Below are positions 32,560 to 43,737 of a DNA stretch of 64,000 nucleotides, piece after piece. Source of the DNA: Agrypnia vestita (taxonomy: Eukaryota; Arthropoda; Insecta; Trichoptera; Phryganeidae); the NCBI GenBank assembly GCA_016648135.1, contig JADDOH010010244.1, positions 62,001-126,000 of the forward strand, written 5' to 3'. Position numbers and translations under genes: made by a program. The notes beneath the pieces were generated by a model. It made no database searches, was not told the origin of the DNA, and worked only from the letters and a program-made list of their open reading frames with translations. Each line of letters starts with the position of its first letter. Position 1 is the stretch's first letter.

Positions 32560-33150
32560 ATTGCAGAGCGGGGCTAATGTATCTCGGTAAATTAGCCCGG
32601 GAAATATTTGTTCTGCGTACTGCCAGGGTTTTCGAGAATCTCCGCGTACTGAGAACTCTTTACAACTTCTTGGTGCAGAGTAGACTCGAGAGTGGCCCGA
32701 TGATTTGGAGGCCACATGAGGGCAAGTACTCTCTTATGGTGGAGAAAGTCCAAAAGAAGTTTCTGAGATATCTCTACATGAGAGAGTAGGGGTATTATCC
32801 TTGGCTTTACCGAGTTTCTCCAGGGTATGCTTGGCTACAATAGTCTAGAGACTAGAAGGAACGTGTATTTGATTACACATTTTTATCGATTGCGCGGTAT
32901 GATCGATAATCCTGAAATTATGCAGAGCATTGGTTTGTATGTTCCTGATAATTACATTAGACATCGTTAGCATAGATTGTTTCACATTCCAATATATAGG
33001 ACCAACCTGTCGATGGTTACGCTTGTTGGAAGAGCCAAAGCTATGCTGAACAAAATCGCTTTGGGTATTGATATATTACATGTGTCTGAGGAGGTTTTCC
33101 GAAGCGGGATTCTCCTACACCTTTGACCAGATTTTATGTTATTTTTAATT
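32560..33150 (+). pseudogene. CR1/Jockey-like LINE C-terminal region, several stops
   Basis: The frames read LRVLRTLYNFLVQSRLESGP, MIWRPHEGKYSLMVEKVQKK, FLRYLYMRE, then after breaks LGYNSLETRRNVYLITHFYR, LRGMIDNPEIMQSIGLYVPD, NYIRHR and IDILHVSEEVFRSG. This order (LV+SRLE, IW.P, VQ+KFLRYL, LE-RR, NP) is the post-RT region of Jockey/CR1 LINEs. At least two stops and a frame change make it dead. Confidence 0.75.
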
Positions 33151-33544
33151 TATTAAATATTGTTATTTTGATATGTATGCTTCCATAATATGTATGCCTT
33201 GAACACTTAGTTTGTAATGTACATATTATTAAATTAATTGAATTCTTGAGTATTCCGCTGGTCGAGAACGAAAGATCTTGTAACAAGTAATAAATGTATA
33301 TTTTCTGAATATTGATATCGGATGCTGCACTGATTTCGCCGCCCCTTGCAGTGGGGTGAAAATAAGAATCGTAAAACGTCCGAAAGAAAAACGTTTAAGT
33401 TTCTTTTGAAGACCCTTAATTAAGAAAGCGACGCGTTTCCCTTTTTATGCGACTGGTCGGTCCCGGAATTTCCACAAAGAAATATCGTCGACAGTTTGTT
33501 GCTCCTTTTCGTAATTTGATTTAAAACTGTGGGAAAATTAAAAT

Positions 33545-33600
33545 ATTTAGTTATGTGCGAAATAATATTTGTAGTCTGTCCATCCGTCCGTTTGATATTT
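33545..33600 (+). mobile_element. Possible Helitron fragment
   Basis: GTCTGTCCATCCGTCCGT and flanking words match the internal CTGT/CCGT tract of the Helitron at 57,965. No terminus is present. Confidence 0.3.
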
Positions 33601-33610
33601 TGTGTAGTGA

Positions 33611-33745
33611 CAATAGACTACCACATCTGCCAAAAATTTGATTGATGTGGTAGTCTATCATGGATGGAAATGGTGTACATTGTGTAAAGTGATCACTTAA
33701 GCCAGACGTACGATAGATCGTATGCTCTATGAACACCCAAAAAGA
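33611..33745 (+). repeat. Repeat family B fragment with 15-bp stem
   Basis: ATAGACTACCACATC (33,613-33,627) and its exact inverse (33,644-33,658) form a hairpin. ACATTGTGTAAAGTGATCAC and TTAAGCCAG follow. The same two parts occur inverted at 48,163-48,285. Confidence 0.6.
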
Positions 33746-34044
33746 CTTCAATGTCTACTTTTCCGTCTATAATATATCTTGATCTTTTAAATCTACTCAG
33801 AGATCAATGCACTGAGAGCATATAGAAATGGGGACCCAATTAATATTTTTACGAAGTACGTAAAGTATTAGGATTTCTGGACAATAATAAATGTTGTCAC
33901 GTAGAATCGATTTCCGGCAACAAAAGGTTGTTCCTAGAAAAGCAGATCTCCGTCAAGGAAAAGAAATGTCATTGCTGTCTAATTCTTCCGATAGGTACGC
34001 TTAAGAACAGCAATCAGTGAAGTTTTTATTCGGACAAAAATTAG

Positions 34045-34175
34045 GTAACTAACTAAATTATCATCACGCCGCTTCCGTGCGGGCGTAGACAGAGAGGATG
34101 GAGTGCCATACTCTTCTGTCCTGATACAAGTCTCACCTCATCCACATTCAGACATCATCTCATGCTATCATCATT
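34045..34175 (-). pseudogene. RTE-like LINE 3' end, interrupted
   Basis: AACTAACTAAATTATCATCA then GGCGTAGACAGAGAGGATGG is the reversed tail and C-terminal region of the RTE-like family. Homology breaks at about 34,170 and appears to resume at 34,670-34,785, so roughly 500 bp may have been inserted between. Confidence 0.5.
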
Positions 34176-34669
34176 GATGGATTCAGCGTTTACATTGTAG
34201 GGATGCTCATATTATTCATAATGATAGATTACTATAGATATTAAATAACTTTAACTTTTTGTTTCTATCTGAGTTTTATATTTTAATTAATAATTCACCC
34301 CGTCGTCGCGCCTAATGGTAATAAAATGAATAATTTTTAACGTTTGGAAATTATAAGAAATTTGAACTCGGATATTAATTTACTTAACCTTCATTAACTC
34401 TTCTCCTCTTCTCTCAATATTCCCGTTACAACCACCTCTACACCAGTAAATTCGGCTAATTTTTTCTGTGCCAAACTCTTATTTATATTTGAACTGAATT
34501 ATTAATATTTGAACAGAATCGATTTAAAATTCTTTATTTACAAATTAGTCAGTTTGATACCTGTCGATGAGAGATTCTATTTCTTTTGAAACTTAAGTAA
34601 TGAAAAATATATAAAAATTATTAAACTCTGGTAGAGATAACAAAGTTAATATTATTTAATATCTATCAT

Positions 34670-34785
34670 CATCTTCTCATGCATCTCGTTCATGTTCATC
34701 CGGTTCATTCATTCATTATGAACAACTCTAGTATTTGGTTTACCTGAAAATGCCAAGTCTTCCGCTACCGTCAACTATTTTTGGA
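34670..34785 (-). pseudogene. RTE-like LINE fragment, continuation
   Basis: ATCTTCTCATGCATCTCGTT and TAGTATTTGGTTTACCTG...GTCTTCCGCTACCG parallel the copy at 16,380-16,440. It is taken as the other side of the interrupted copy at 34,045. Confidence 0.45.
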
Positions 34786-35689
34786 AGAGAAATGCTATAC
34801 ACCAATTCAAATGTGTAATACTTGTGATAAGAATCTTAGGAGATCCTTTTTTTTCTATTTTTCTTAGAAATTATAGTTAAGTAGACCTTATTTTTATATT
34901 ATATAATCTATTTCATACATACTTTACAGGCATCTTGCAAAACTACAAATGCAGTTTGTAGGCAATAAATACAGATATGTCAAGAATACATTACTTAATA
35001 AACTTTAAGAAAATAAACTACAATATAAAGAATATTGTTAAGTTAAAGTTTTTAGCGAATTTCACAGTTCATTGTAATATTCCTTTAATAGTTTTTCTAC
35101 ATACTTTAGTCGGGTAATTTGGTAAAGAGTTTTGGAATAACACTGTTTGTTCCGGTATCCGTAACAATTATTTGTAATTATTATTTATATATTTTTATTC
35201 GTTATTTGTCGTGTCGTATTTGTTTTTTTATTTTACTGGGTTCGTTTTTGAAATAGTTCTTTTTTGAATCAATAGTTTCAATAGGTTACCAGGCTGGTCC
35301 TTACAGGCTTCTTATTGTTTTTCTTAACTGTGGTTATTTTACTTTGTCTAAATATGTTTTGAAAATTTAGTCCGTAAGTGTTTAAGCCTTAGTTTGTAAT
35401 TGAGTCTATCGTACCATATCGTTTGTGTCTTGGATACAGTCTTTTGAATTAATAGATTTATTCAATAGTGTTTCTAGTTTCTTGAATGTGTCTTCTATGT
35501 ATGTGATTTGACCATTTGAAGATTCTGTCTGTTTTGCTGATTGGCGATTAGGTCATTTAAAATTCAATTAAAAAAGTAATCGCTTTAATTTTCTGACAAA
35601 TTCCTTGCGACCTTCGACAAAACAACTGACCAATTTGATTGATTGAATTAATTTCTAAATCCACCATGGGCGCAATCAAACCGTAATGA
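34786..35689. other. AT-rich sequence, nothing recognised
   Basis: No ORF, repeat match or motif that I can support. Confidence 0.4.
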
Positions 35690-35990
35690 ATTTTGACCGG
35701 TCGCGACCGAAGCGGTTCCGAGATCGGGCCATTAATAGCCCGGGATCAGAACCCAGACTCGCGGGTCGCAAGTCGGCTTCCTTTACCCCCCCTCGGGGCC
35801 GGGATGCTGCCCGAATCGGACAAGATGAATGATGAAATATTATGATGAAATGACCGTGATGAAAAATCACATCTGTCGCTGGGGTGGAGAATGCCGTCTT
35901 ATTTATTCGCCGCTTTATGGCGCTGATACCAAAAGTGAGTAGGTACCCGTTATAATGGCCCGACACAACGATGTCGGCGCTGCATATATT
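35690..35990. promoter_or_regulatory. GC-richer unique block with homeodomain-like sites
   Basis: It contains CGGTCGCGACCG (palindrome), CCATTAATAG, and GCCGCTTTATGGCGC, whose TTTATGG core resembles Cad/Abd-B type sites. No ORF or repeat match is found. It is a candidate conserved non-coding element by composition and motifs only. Confidence 0.25.
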
Positions 35991-36429
35991 TAAAATTCTT
36001 TGTCATTATGTGGTATGAATAAGAATTATTAATCTTCAAAATTAAAATCATCGTTTTGACAAGTGGAAGCTGAAAATTCTTTAGAATTTTTGAATGATTT
36101 TTTTTTTGAGAAATTTATTACTTAGATGAGGCGATTTGTAATTAAGATTTTGTACGTAAATCTCTAATCGTAAATTTAAGAATATTAACTTAAATAAATT
36201 GAAATAAAATACGAAAAAAAAGTATTATGGTAGGCATTAAACTGAATGTTTTTAAAGCTATACACCATACCACTTCAATTTATGGCTACGAAATATAGAT
36301 TTTTATGATTCTACGAAATACTTTATCTCGGAGGAGTAGCAGGAGTAATTATTAAGGAGGGTGGAAATCCACGACAAAGAGCCTTTATTTCTATGTATAT
36401 ATATAAGTCAATCAAGGTGCTTTGTGTAC

Positions 36430-36570
36430 TTCTTGCGAATGCTAGAAGCATAGTGGCAACAGGTGAAAGCGGCCGACGAGTCGCTTTGATCATTTATCAC
36501 TTCGTGCGGAAGCGGCACAAGACAGTGGAAGATGGAAGCGCCCTTTGAGATATTCGGCACTCGACCTTTC
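36430..36570. promoter_or_regulatory. Unique block with E-box and TCF-like motif
   Basis: CAACAGGTGAAAG (Snail-type E-box, near 36,457) and CTTTGATCA (36,484-36,492, TCF/LEF-type) lie within 35 bp in a GC-richer island. It is a candidate enhancer; no gene is adjacent in the window. Confidence 0.25.
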
Positions 36571-37096
36571 GAAAATGATTATGAAATTGAATGAAAATTC
36601 GAAAATGATTATGTTCTAAAACAATTCAACTCAGTCTGGTCAAAATTGCTAAGGCAAGCCGTCAAACACATTTATAAAAAATAATTAGAAAAATCAAAAA
36701 TATATTCCAATACGCGGTATAATTTATTAATTATACCAAGTTTTGGTATAATCTGCTTAATTACTTACATTCTTATCTATCTATCATCACCCCATTTCCC
36801 TGAAATGAAATGAAATGAAATTCTGACCAAAATATTAGTGTAGAAGTTTATATTCAGAAAATTTGCAGGTTGCAAATTTCTCCGTAAAAAATATGATAGA
36901 AATCTGACGGGGAACGATAGCGATATCTTCTCGTAAAATAATTTTTATGTAAATATTTTAATTTAAATTAGAAATAAATCACACGTGTTATTTTATCAAT
37001 ACTAATTTCGAGAGGACAAATAACGTAGTTAAAGTACAGAGTTTAGTTTAGTGAACATTAAAATAATCATGTTTCACTACAAGATATGAAACTGCC
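36571..37096. other. AT-rich sequence, nothing recognised
   Basis: A short GAAAT simple repeat occurs at about 36,803-36,823. Nothing else was found. Confidence 0.4.
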
Positions 37097-37356
37097 ATAT
37101 CGTCGATGTATATAATCCTATCTGACGTTTTAGTACATTCTGAGATAAACGAATAAAACTGTTATAAAAATAATTGCACGGACTAGATTTATAAAAAATA
37201 TTTTAAACAATTATTAGGCAGACTTTCCAGATGAACGGCAATGTTCTTTTTAGTACATCTCCATTATTTATATGAAAAATTGACAAATTGATTCGTTCAT
37301 CACAGAATGTACTAAACGGCACATATGATTGTGATTGGTATATATAGCAACGATAT
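37097..37356. mobile_element. Inverted-repeat MITE family M1, copy 1
   Basis: The ends ATATCGTCGATGTATATA and TATATATAGCAACGATAT are inverted. Inner arms include GTTTTAGTACATTCTGAGAT facing AGAATGTACTAAAC. The copy aligns with 45,467-45,729 over its whole length. It is 260 bp and carries no ORF. Superfamily is undetermined because a clear target duplication is not visible. Confidence 0.8.
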
Positions 37357-37859
37357 AAAATAATAATATTTTAATGGATCCGTGGCAGTAGGAACCAAAT
37401 GAAACACTTAAAATCAAATTAAGTTTTGTTTATAAACAACCCCACCTTAAATTTAAAATATTTTGTATTTTAGAATATTCCATATTCCATACGTAGGTAC
37501 TTTTTATTTACTATTTTTCATATTTTGCCTGTCCAAGAGTCCAAGACTGTCCAAGATAGTGATGGCGTCACGTTCTTCTCGAATACTCTCGTATAATTTC
37601 GTGTGTAATATTAATTTTCAGATTGTAAAATCTTCTAAATTCTTCGAAAAACTTCTTGATTTTAGAATCTCTTGATACATGGAATTCTATTCCTTCGGTA
37701 TATTATTGTTTTTATAATGTAAACATCTCCAATATTATGGAGAATGCTCATAATAATAATAAGTATCTTCCATCATTTCTAGTAAAATTGAGAAACACGA
37801 GAATTATTCTTAAAAAACGCACTTATTCAATGCATATTTAATGCTAGTCCATTTGTCGC

Positions 37860-38105
37860 ACGAAACATGGTGGAAACGACACCGTATCACGGCCGACATT
37901 ACCATTTCTCCTCCTCCGTCTGCCGCACATGTTTCCCGCGAAACCGTTTGAAAAATACACATTCTATCGTGTGTGACGTCACATCCGGGGGCGGGCGATA
38001 TAATATGTCCATTCTGTATTGTCGGGGTTACAAATGGGGTCGCGTTAGCGATGGCGGGGGGCGCCATCCGTCTTGCGGGCCGCAGTCCGCCACCGGCCAT
38101 CCTAG
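37860..38105. promoter_or_regulatory. CpG-rich block with CRE/ETS-like motif
   Basis: TGACGTCACATCCG (37,974-37,987) is followed by GGGGCGGGCG, and GATGGCGGGGGGCGCCATC is a near-palindrome at about 38,050. The first word is shared with the block at 30,273. The right edge is cut by the LINE fragment at about 38,110. Promoter function is inference. Confidence 0.35.
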
Positions 38106-38109
38106 ACCG

Positions 38110-38605
38110 TGCCTATCAACATGTTCTACATTAGATCTTTTAGCAGTCTTTAATTCCCCACTGCAAAGGCTTCCTAGACTAGCAAACAGATATGAGCAAC
38201 TGGACGTCTTTGCCAATAACTGTATATTATTCAAACATATATTAAAAGGTGTATTGAAAGATTACTAGTATTTGTCGAATTGGACTTAAATAATTGATTT
38301 GTATTTGTATGTATATTTTTTATTAAAATATTACTTTCAATGCTTGTGCTATATTTTTTCACTCTACATTAATACTTGTTTTATTTTTAAATTTCTATTA
38401 TATTATGTTTTTCTTATGCTTCTGCTTTTTATATACATACTTGCTTTTTACTTTATTTTATATTTATCTTTATATATTTGTATCTATATTTTAAATATTT
38501 TCTTTTCTCTTTATGTCATTATTATGTTTACATGTTATTGTTTTATCTATATATTCTGATTATGTACACTTACCTATCTATAGGGCGTTAATAAATAAAT
38601 AAAAA
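38110..38605 (+). pseudogene. LINE ORF C-terminus plus complete 3' UTR
   Basis: Codons up to the stop at 38,266-38,268 read LDLLAVFNSPLQRLPRLANR, YEQLDVFANNCILFKHILKG, VLKDY. The RL-R..NRY....DVF....FK..L pattern is typical of Jockey/CR1 LINE C-termini. The AT-rich 3' UTR ends TATAGGGCGTTAATAAATAA. The 5' truncation joins the CpG-rich block. Confidence 0.65.
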
Positions 38606-38777
38606 ATAAAATTATCATTTTTCAAGGCGTCTGTCGGAATTTTGATTTTTTTTAAACCTAATTTTAAACTTAATTACCGACGTATCCGTGCTGAAACTAC
38701 TGAATCCAATTCTGAGTCAGGCCCGGGCTTGGTGAATACATATTATTGTTACCTATGTTTATAATATTATATTTATA

Positions 38778-38840
38778 CTAGCTGTAACGTGTCAAAAATG
38801 ACGGTTCAGATGGACAGACGACGAAATTATTATGTTTGAT
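38778..38840 (-). mobile_element. Helitron 3' end fragment
   Basis: In minus orientation it reads CCGTCATTTTTGACACGTTA then CAGCTAG|T, the same terminal hairpin family as at 5918-6020 and 49,870-50,019. The body is nearly all missing. Confidence 0.55.
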
Positions 38841-38844
38841 TGAT

Positions 38845-39013
38845 GAGTAACTTACTGGTGTAATGGTCATGACGCTCGCCTAGTGATGTGGGGGTCGGTG
38901 GTTCTATTCCCGTTCCAGGACACCAGCAAGTTTGTCCTATTTTCATAGGCATTTAGCATAGTTTGAAAATAGTAAGAAAATTGATGATTTCGTGTTCGTA
39001 TCTTTATTTAAAA
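38845..39013 (+). mobile_element. tRNA-derived SINE S1
   Basis: Features in order are the head ACTTACTGGTGTAATGGTCA, a B-box-like GGTGGTTCTATTCCC, the body AGCATAGTTTGAAAATAGTA and the end CGTATCTTTATTTAAAA. It is more diverged than the copies at 24.8 and 59.7 kb. Confidence 0.65.
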
Positions 39014-39176
39014 GGAATATGTCCAATTATTTTACATTCACAACACATATATGTTGTTTCCTATAAAAAAGAATTTAAGATATTTACGTAGGTATCAGTA
39101 GTAAAAGTTTTATAATTTTAAATTTTCTAAATGTTCATACATTTTAGATTTACATTTTAGATTCAGTTTGTGAAAA

Positions 39177-40529
39177 ATGACGATTTGGAATTCGGAACAA
39201 ATTCATCTACTTCGTAATTCAAAGAAAATTTGCATTTGCATACAATCTTGTATACCTAAGTTATTCGAATCACTAGTCCTCGATACTATATCTCCTGTTT
39301 TAAAACAAACAATAACTCCGTACCAACACGGATTCATCTCAAATAGATCTACCCTAACAAATTTAGTTTTGTATGAAAATTACATTATTAAATCTTTTGT
39401 TAATAAAACTCAAGTAGATTCAGTTTACACGGACTTCAGTAAGGCGTTTGACAAAGTCTCACATGCTTTATTAATTGCCAAATTGGGAAAAATAGGATTT
39501 GGTGGACAAATACTTTCTTGGTTAACGAGCTATCTGAGTGAAAGAAGGCAAAGGGTAAAAATATATTCATATGTATCAGAATGTTTCCATGCTACTAGTG
39601 GTGTACCACAGGGATCGCATCTTGGACCAATACTATTTCTATTATTTGTGAATGACATTTCAACAATATTTAATGACATTGAATATTTGCTGTTTGCAGA
39701 TGATCTAAAAATCTTTAAATCAGTAACCAACATTTATGACTGCAACATATTACAGCAAAACCTAAATTCTCTTTCAGTATGGTGTGAAACGAATAAATTG
39801 TACTTAAATTTAAATAAATGCAAAATTATATCATTTACTAGATTAAAATCAAAAATAAATTTTGAATACTCTCTATGTAACACCAAACTAGAAAATGTTG
39901 ACTGTATTCGAGACTTAGGGGTATTATTCGACTCGAAACTTACTTTTACTAATCATATTAATGCGATAACTTGTAAGTCTCTAAAATTGCTGGGATTTAT
40001 TTTAAGGACATCACGCCCATTTCAATCAATTGAAAGTATTAAAATGTTATACATGTCTCTTGTCCGGAGCCAATTAGAATATTGCTCATCAGTTTGGTCT
40101 CCATATTATAATGGGCATATAGACAGTATTGAGCGTGTCCAACGCAAATTTCTCAAATACATTAACTACAAGTTAAGCATACCAATACAAAACATAGAAT
40201 ACAATTACATATTGAAGAGACTAAATTTACTCACATTATATGATAGAAGAAAAATTTATGATATAGTTCTTCTTTACAAAATTGTAAACAATATGTTGGA
40301 CAGCCCTGACCTTGTGGCATGTATCGATTATAATATCCCTTCCACACATAGAACGCGACAAATTGTCACATTCCATCGCAACAATTGCAATACCAATTAT
40401 CAATCAAATTCTGTGATACACAGAATATTGGGAACTTGTAATGAATATGGTTGCATGATTGACATTTTCGTCGACAGTCTGGAGAAAGTAAAGTTTACAC
40501 TTAAAGAGGCAATACTGCTTCGTTACTGA
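39177..40529 (+). CDS. LINE reverse transcriptase, 450 aa (5'-truncated)
   Basis: This protein would copy LINE RNA into DNA at a nicked target. Fingers/palm motifs are visible in order: HGFISNRST (51-59), YTDFSKAFDKV (84-94, catalytic D86), SGVPQGSHLGPILFLLFVND (141-160), LFADDLKIF (172-180, catalytic D175 and D176), then LNLNKCKIISF (210-220) and DLGVLFD (246-252). After the RT core come RSQLEYCSSVWSP and VQRKFLKYINYKL. The first residues (MTIWNSEQIHLLRNS) may be decayed sequence of the region before the RT core. The endonuclease and ORF1 are absent, so it is truncated yet has no internal stop. The clade is CR1/Jockey-like by eye, and other copies lie at 15,060, 18,500 and 58,105. Confidence 0.85.
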   Translation: MTIWNSEQIHLLRNSKKICICIQSCIPKLFESLVLDTISPVLKQTITPYQHGFISNRSTLTNLVLYENYIIKSFVNKTQVDSVYTDFSKAFDKVSHALLIAKLGKIGFGGQILSWLTSYLSERRQRVKIYSYVSECFHATSGVPQGSHLGPILFLLFVNDISTIFNDIEYLLFADDLKIFKSVTNIYDCNILQQNLNSLSVWCETNKLYLNLNKCKIISFTRLKSKINFEYSLCNTKLENVDCIRDLGVLFDSKLTFTNHINAITCKSLKLLGFILRTSRPFQSIESIKMLYMSLVRSQLEYCSSVWSPYYNGHIDSIERVQRKFLKYINYKLSIPIQNIEYNYILKRLNLLTLYDRRKIYDIVLLYKIVNNMLDSPDLVACIDYNIPSTHRTRQIVTFHRNNCNTNYQSNSVIHRILGTCNEYGCMIDIFVDSLEKVKFTLKEAILLRY

Positions 40530-40895
40530 CTTCAGCTGTTAATATGTAATGGTGGGTAATATATATTTTCGTACACATTGCCGCTTTGTACTTTATATTT
40601 TTAATTTCTGTACTCATGTTTTGGTGCTATTCCTGGTACTTTTAATAATTTGCTACTTGTAATTTATATTGTTTAATGTATGTTCTTTTTAAATTTAATT
40701 TTATGATATATTTTTTTATGTAAAAGCCTATACGCATTGCTGCTCGTTACCTACTCTACATTTTTAATTTTTATACTCATGATTTGGTGCTATTCCTGAA
40801 ACTTTTAATGTATGTGCTTTTTGAAATTTATTTTATACTCTTTATGTAAAAGCCTAATGGGCGTAAACAAATAAATAAATAAATAAATAAAAATT
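40530..40895 (+). mobile_element. 3' UTR and AAAT tail of the LINE above
   Basis: The AT-rich UTR contains an imperfect duplication: CATTGCCGCTTTGTAC...TTTGGTGCTATTCCTGGTAC recurs about 160 bp later. It ends TAAAAGCCTAATGGGCG and five AAAT units. The ending is shared with other LINE tails in the window. Confidence 0.75.
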
Positions 40896-42539
40896 CATAC
40901 TCAAATAAAAATGACATCCAAATCCAAAAACAATTTCCTTTCAAATTTCGCAACGTAGAAGAAAATTTTTGGGGTATTATATACACGTGTATATATTCGT
41001 TAATTATCAAAATCATTGAATGTACATGAAAATATCAAACTGATATGTTGAGTAGGTATATGACCTATGAGTTTGCTAACAAGCGCATCTGTACGATTTC
41101 TTGACATGGGAGTGTTAAGGAGTCATCAAAATAGTACAACATTCGAGTTTAACTTTCCATAAGAAGTCATCAACATAATTTAACATTCAAGAAGTTTGAT
41201 TTTTAATCTTGTATATTTCAAGGATTATATATTTGTTAAAAATATAAATTACCTAATATATTCTTGTGATCGGATATGATTTAATTCAGTTTACTTTCTG
41301 TAATAATTTTACTTGAGTGGGGATCCATATTATTAATCTTGATTGAATATCATTATTCAGAATAAATTTTTGGTGGTGAAATCTAACTATTTCCTACATA
41401 AAAACAAATGAAATAGATAACATCTCGATGAAGCCTTCTGCTAGTATGTAAAATAATAAAACCTTTAATATTTTAGAAATCCCATATTTTATCCGCTTTT
41501 AAGTTAAATTATAACGTAGGCTCAATACTTGAATTATGTAGGTAACTCGAATTTTGGCAGTTATGAGGTATTTACACAAAAAAACTTCAAATATTAAGTA
41601 ATTTAATGCTTATCTTAATCATTTATTATAAGCAAGCTATAAAGCATTTACAAAAATAGACAATAAGAAAAAAGAATAAACATTAAATGATATAGCTGAC
41701 GATATCTACTTTTTCATTGATATTTAATTAATTCAAATCTCAGGACCTCATTATAATGCTATTTCTTAGTTATATTTAGAAAAATATGTATTAAGGATTG
41801 ATTAGTGAGAAGAATAAGGTCTTTAGTATGTATGAATACTTTAACTGCAATTATCTCATAACAATATAATTTCAGTTATGTACTTCTAGTAGGTACTTAT
41901 TGCATAGTATAGTTCTAGTACAGCCTGTGTGGATACCTTACTTTTACCATTTCTACACAACACTATTCAAGAAGACATTATTTTCACCTGCATTTGCATA
42001 AATAACCAACTGCCGAAAACAGGTTATAATTAATTTATTGCTCATTAACCTGTATTTCTATCATTATTTAATATATGCGATCATTCATATATTTTTTTAT
42101 ATTATATATATTCTTTTTAATTTTGCTGTTATTTTGGTATTCAATAATATCTACAAGTTGTTACTATCCATATATATGAATCTTTACATATATTCTTTTA
42201 ACTTTCACTATTGCTTTTATATTATATAGTATCTACTCTTCACTATTTACTATCCACATTTTATATTTATATGGTCAATAAATTGATTAAATTTATAGTT
42301 ATGTAGTATTTTGTTTTTATATTTATATTATGTTGTTCTCACTATATTGTCAGCTGCTCATCTCGGCACAGGTTCTTCCTAGTGAGATGGGCGTCTCCTT
42401 TTCCTACGACACGTATCAAGATGAAGATAAATCAATAAATAAAATTGTCCACATGTGCTATAGATGTTGTGAGATGTTAAAGTCTCTAAAATATTACATT
42501 TATTTGAGAATCTCCGAGCTGTAACATTTTGAAATGTTT
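40896..42539. other. AT-rich sequence, nothing recognised
   Basis: No ORF with motifs. The stretch near 42,050-42,300 is very AT-rich and could be a LINE 3' UTR, but the diagnostic end is absent. Confidence 0.4.
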
Positions 42540-42770
42540 ACTTTAACCTTCCGGGCTCTAGGAGGAGGACAAAGAGTGGAATTTTCTGGAAGAAAATGGA
42601 AAATGTCAACAAAATGGCGCAAAAGTTGTCGAGGGGCCGGGCGCCGTTCTGCAGCAGACACATCATTTTTAATACAAATTAGAGGAAATACGGACGGACG
42701 AATAAATGAATATGAATTAAATGGCCCACGAACGAAAGAAGAAAATCTTGACAGTGCGTAAGTTTTTGAC
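42540..42770. promoter_or_regulatory. GC-richer unique block
   Basis: It holds AAAATGGCGCAAAAG (E2F/Pho-like) and AATAAATGAATATGAATTAA (homeodomain-like). Open frames exist on both strands (75 and 90 codons) but neither is recognisable. It may be regulatory DNA or a decayed exon. Confidence 0.2.
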
Positions 42771-43375
42771 AAATTTCACTTTTATGTCCGACGTCGAGAT
42801 ATTTTCTTACACAATACCTTCGTTATTCTAGACAAATGAACACATTTATGAAATATTACACTGTTTACATATATTTCAGCATTTTTTATATTGCAAGGCA
42901 CATCTATGTATGCTAGATCCTTGATAAATAAATGCTTTATAAAAACATTTATACGTATATATATTTACACACATTGTACGGCACAGCGTACTATTTAAAT
43001 ATGTACATATATATAAAATTTTAGTACTTTAAACGAATTTTACTTTAAAAACGTGTACTTTAAAAAAATGAAATATTGAAAATATATTTAGAAGAACGGC
43101 TGAATTGGATTTAAAGCAAATGTTAATATGGAGAAATGTCGATAATTTAAGGAAATATTCATGAGTGAGAAAGAGGTATAAAGTTTTAAAATATAGTAGG
43201 TAAACATTACTTTTAGTGTATAGGTATTACATAGTAACAACAGTGAATGATAGAAGTATGAAACATTAAAAAAATGCAAAGTGTTGTGGTATATATATTT
43301 TTTAAATAAAGAATTATGTGAAAAATAAAAACACAATGATATCGTCGAAAAGAATTATATATTATAAATAAATAA
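42771..43375. other. AT-rich sequence, nothing recognised
   Basis: No feature can be supported here. Confidence 0.4.
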
Positions 43376-43545
43376 GTCATAATAGCTTGTCGGTCTAGTG
43401 ATTCTGTGATCGGTGATTCGAGCCTTATTCTAGGAGACGGGGAAATTAGCCATATTTTCATGGAAAAAACGTTTACCTTAGTTTGAAAATAGTAAGTATA
43501 TTGATGCGACATATATGCCGTGTTCACATCTCTATTCAAGAAAAA
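43376..43545 (+). mobile_element. tRNA-derived SINE S1
   Basis: Shared words are ATAGCTTGTCGGTCTAGTGA, the B-box-like GGTGATTCGAGCC, TTAGTTTGAAAATAGTAAGT and CGTGTTCACATCTCTATTCA. The A-box region is shortened. Confidence 0.65.
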
Positions 43546-43663
43546 AGTTCAAAATAAATTATTGCAGTTATCTCTTGTAAGTTGGCAGTACTAGATAAAG
43601 GTAGATGAGGCAATGTTACATTCACCAAACTAAACTTTGTACTACACGCACGTCTAGTTATAT

Positions 43664-43710
43664 TCTCACTATTTAAGTTTCAAGACGAGCTGTCGCTGTC
43701 ATCATCAGGT
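43664..43710 (-). ncRNA. Hammerhead-like motif, minus arm of an inverted pair
   Basis: The minus strand reads TAC, CTGATGA, a GAC...GTC hairpin, GAAAC, a short loop, UA, GUG. The GAAA box is intact here. Stem I is U-A-C with G-U-G (one wobble), which keeps the pairing seen as CAC/GUG at 10,292-10,335. One stem III base is changed. Confidence 0.45.
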
Positions 43711-43737
43711 ATCATTAATAACTTTTATAAGTTAATT

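Noticed and set aside
37867..38268. 133-codon frame as one protein
   Set aside because: Only the last 40-50 codons resemble anything (a LINE C-terminus). The first part translates a CpG-rich non-coding block across the insertion junction.
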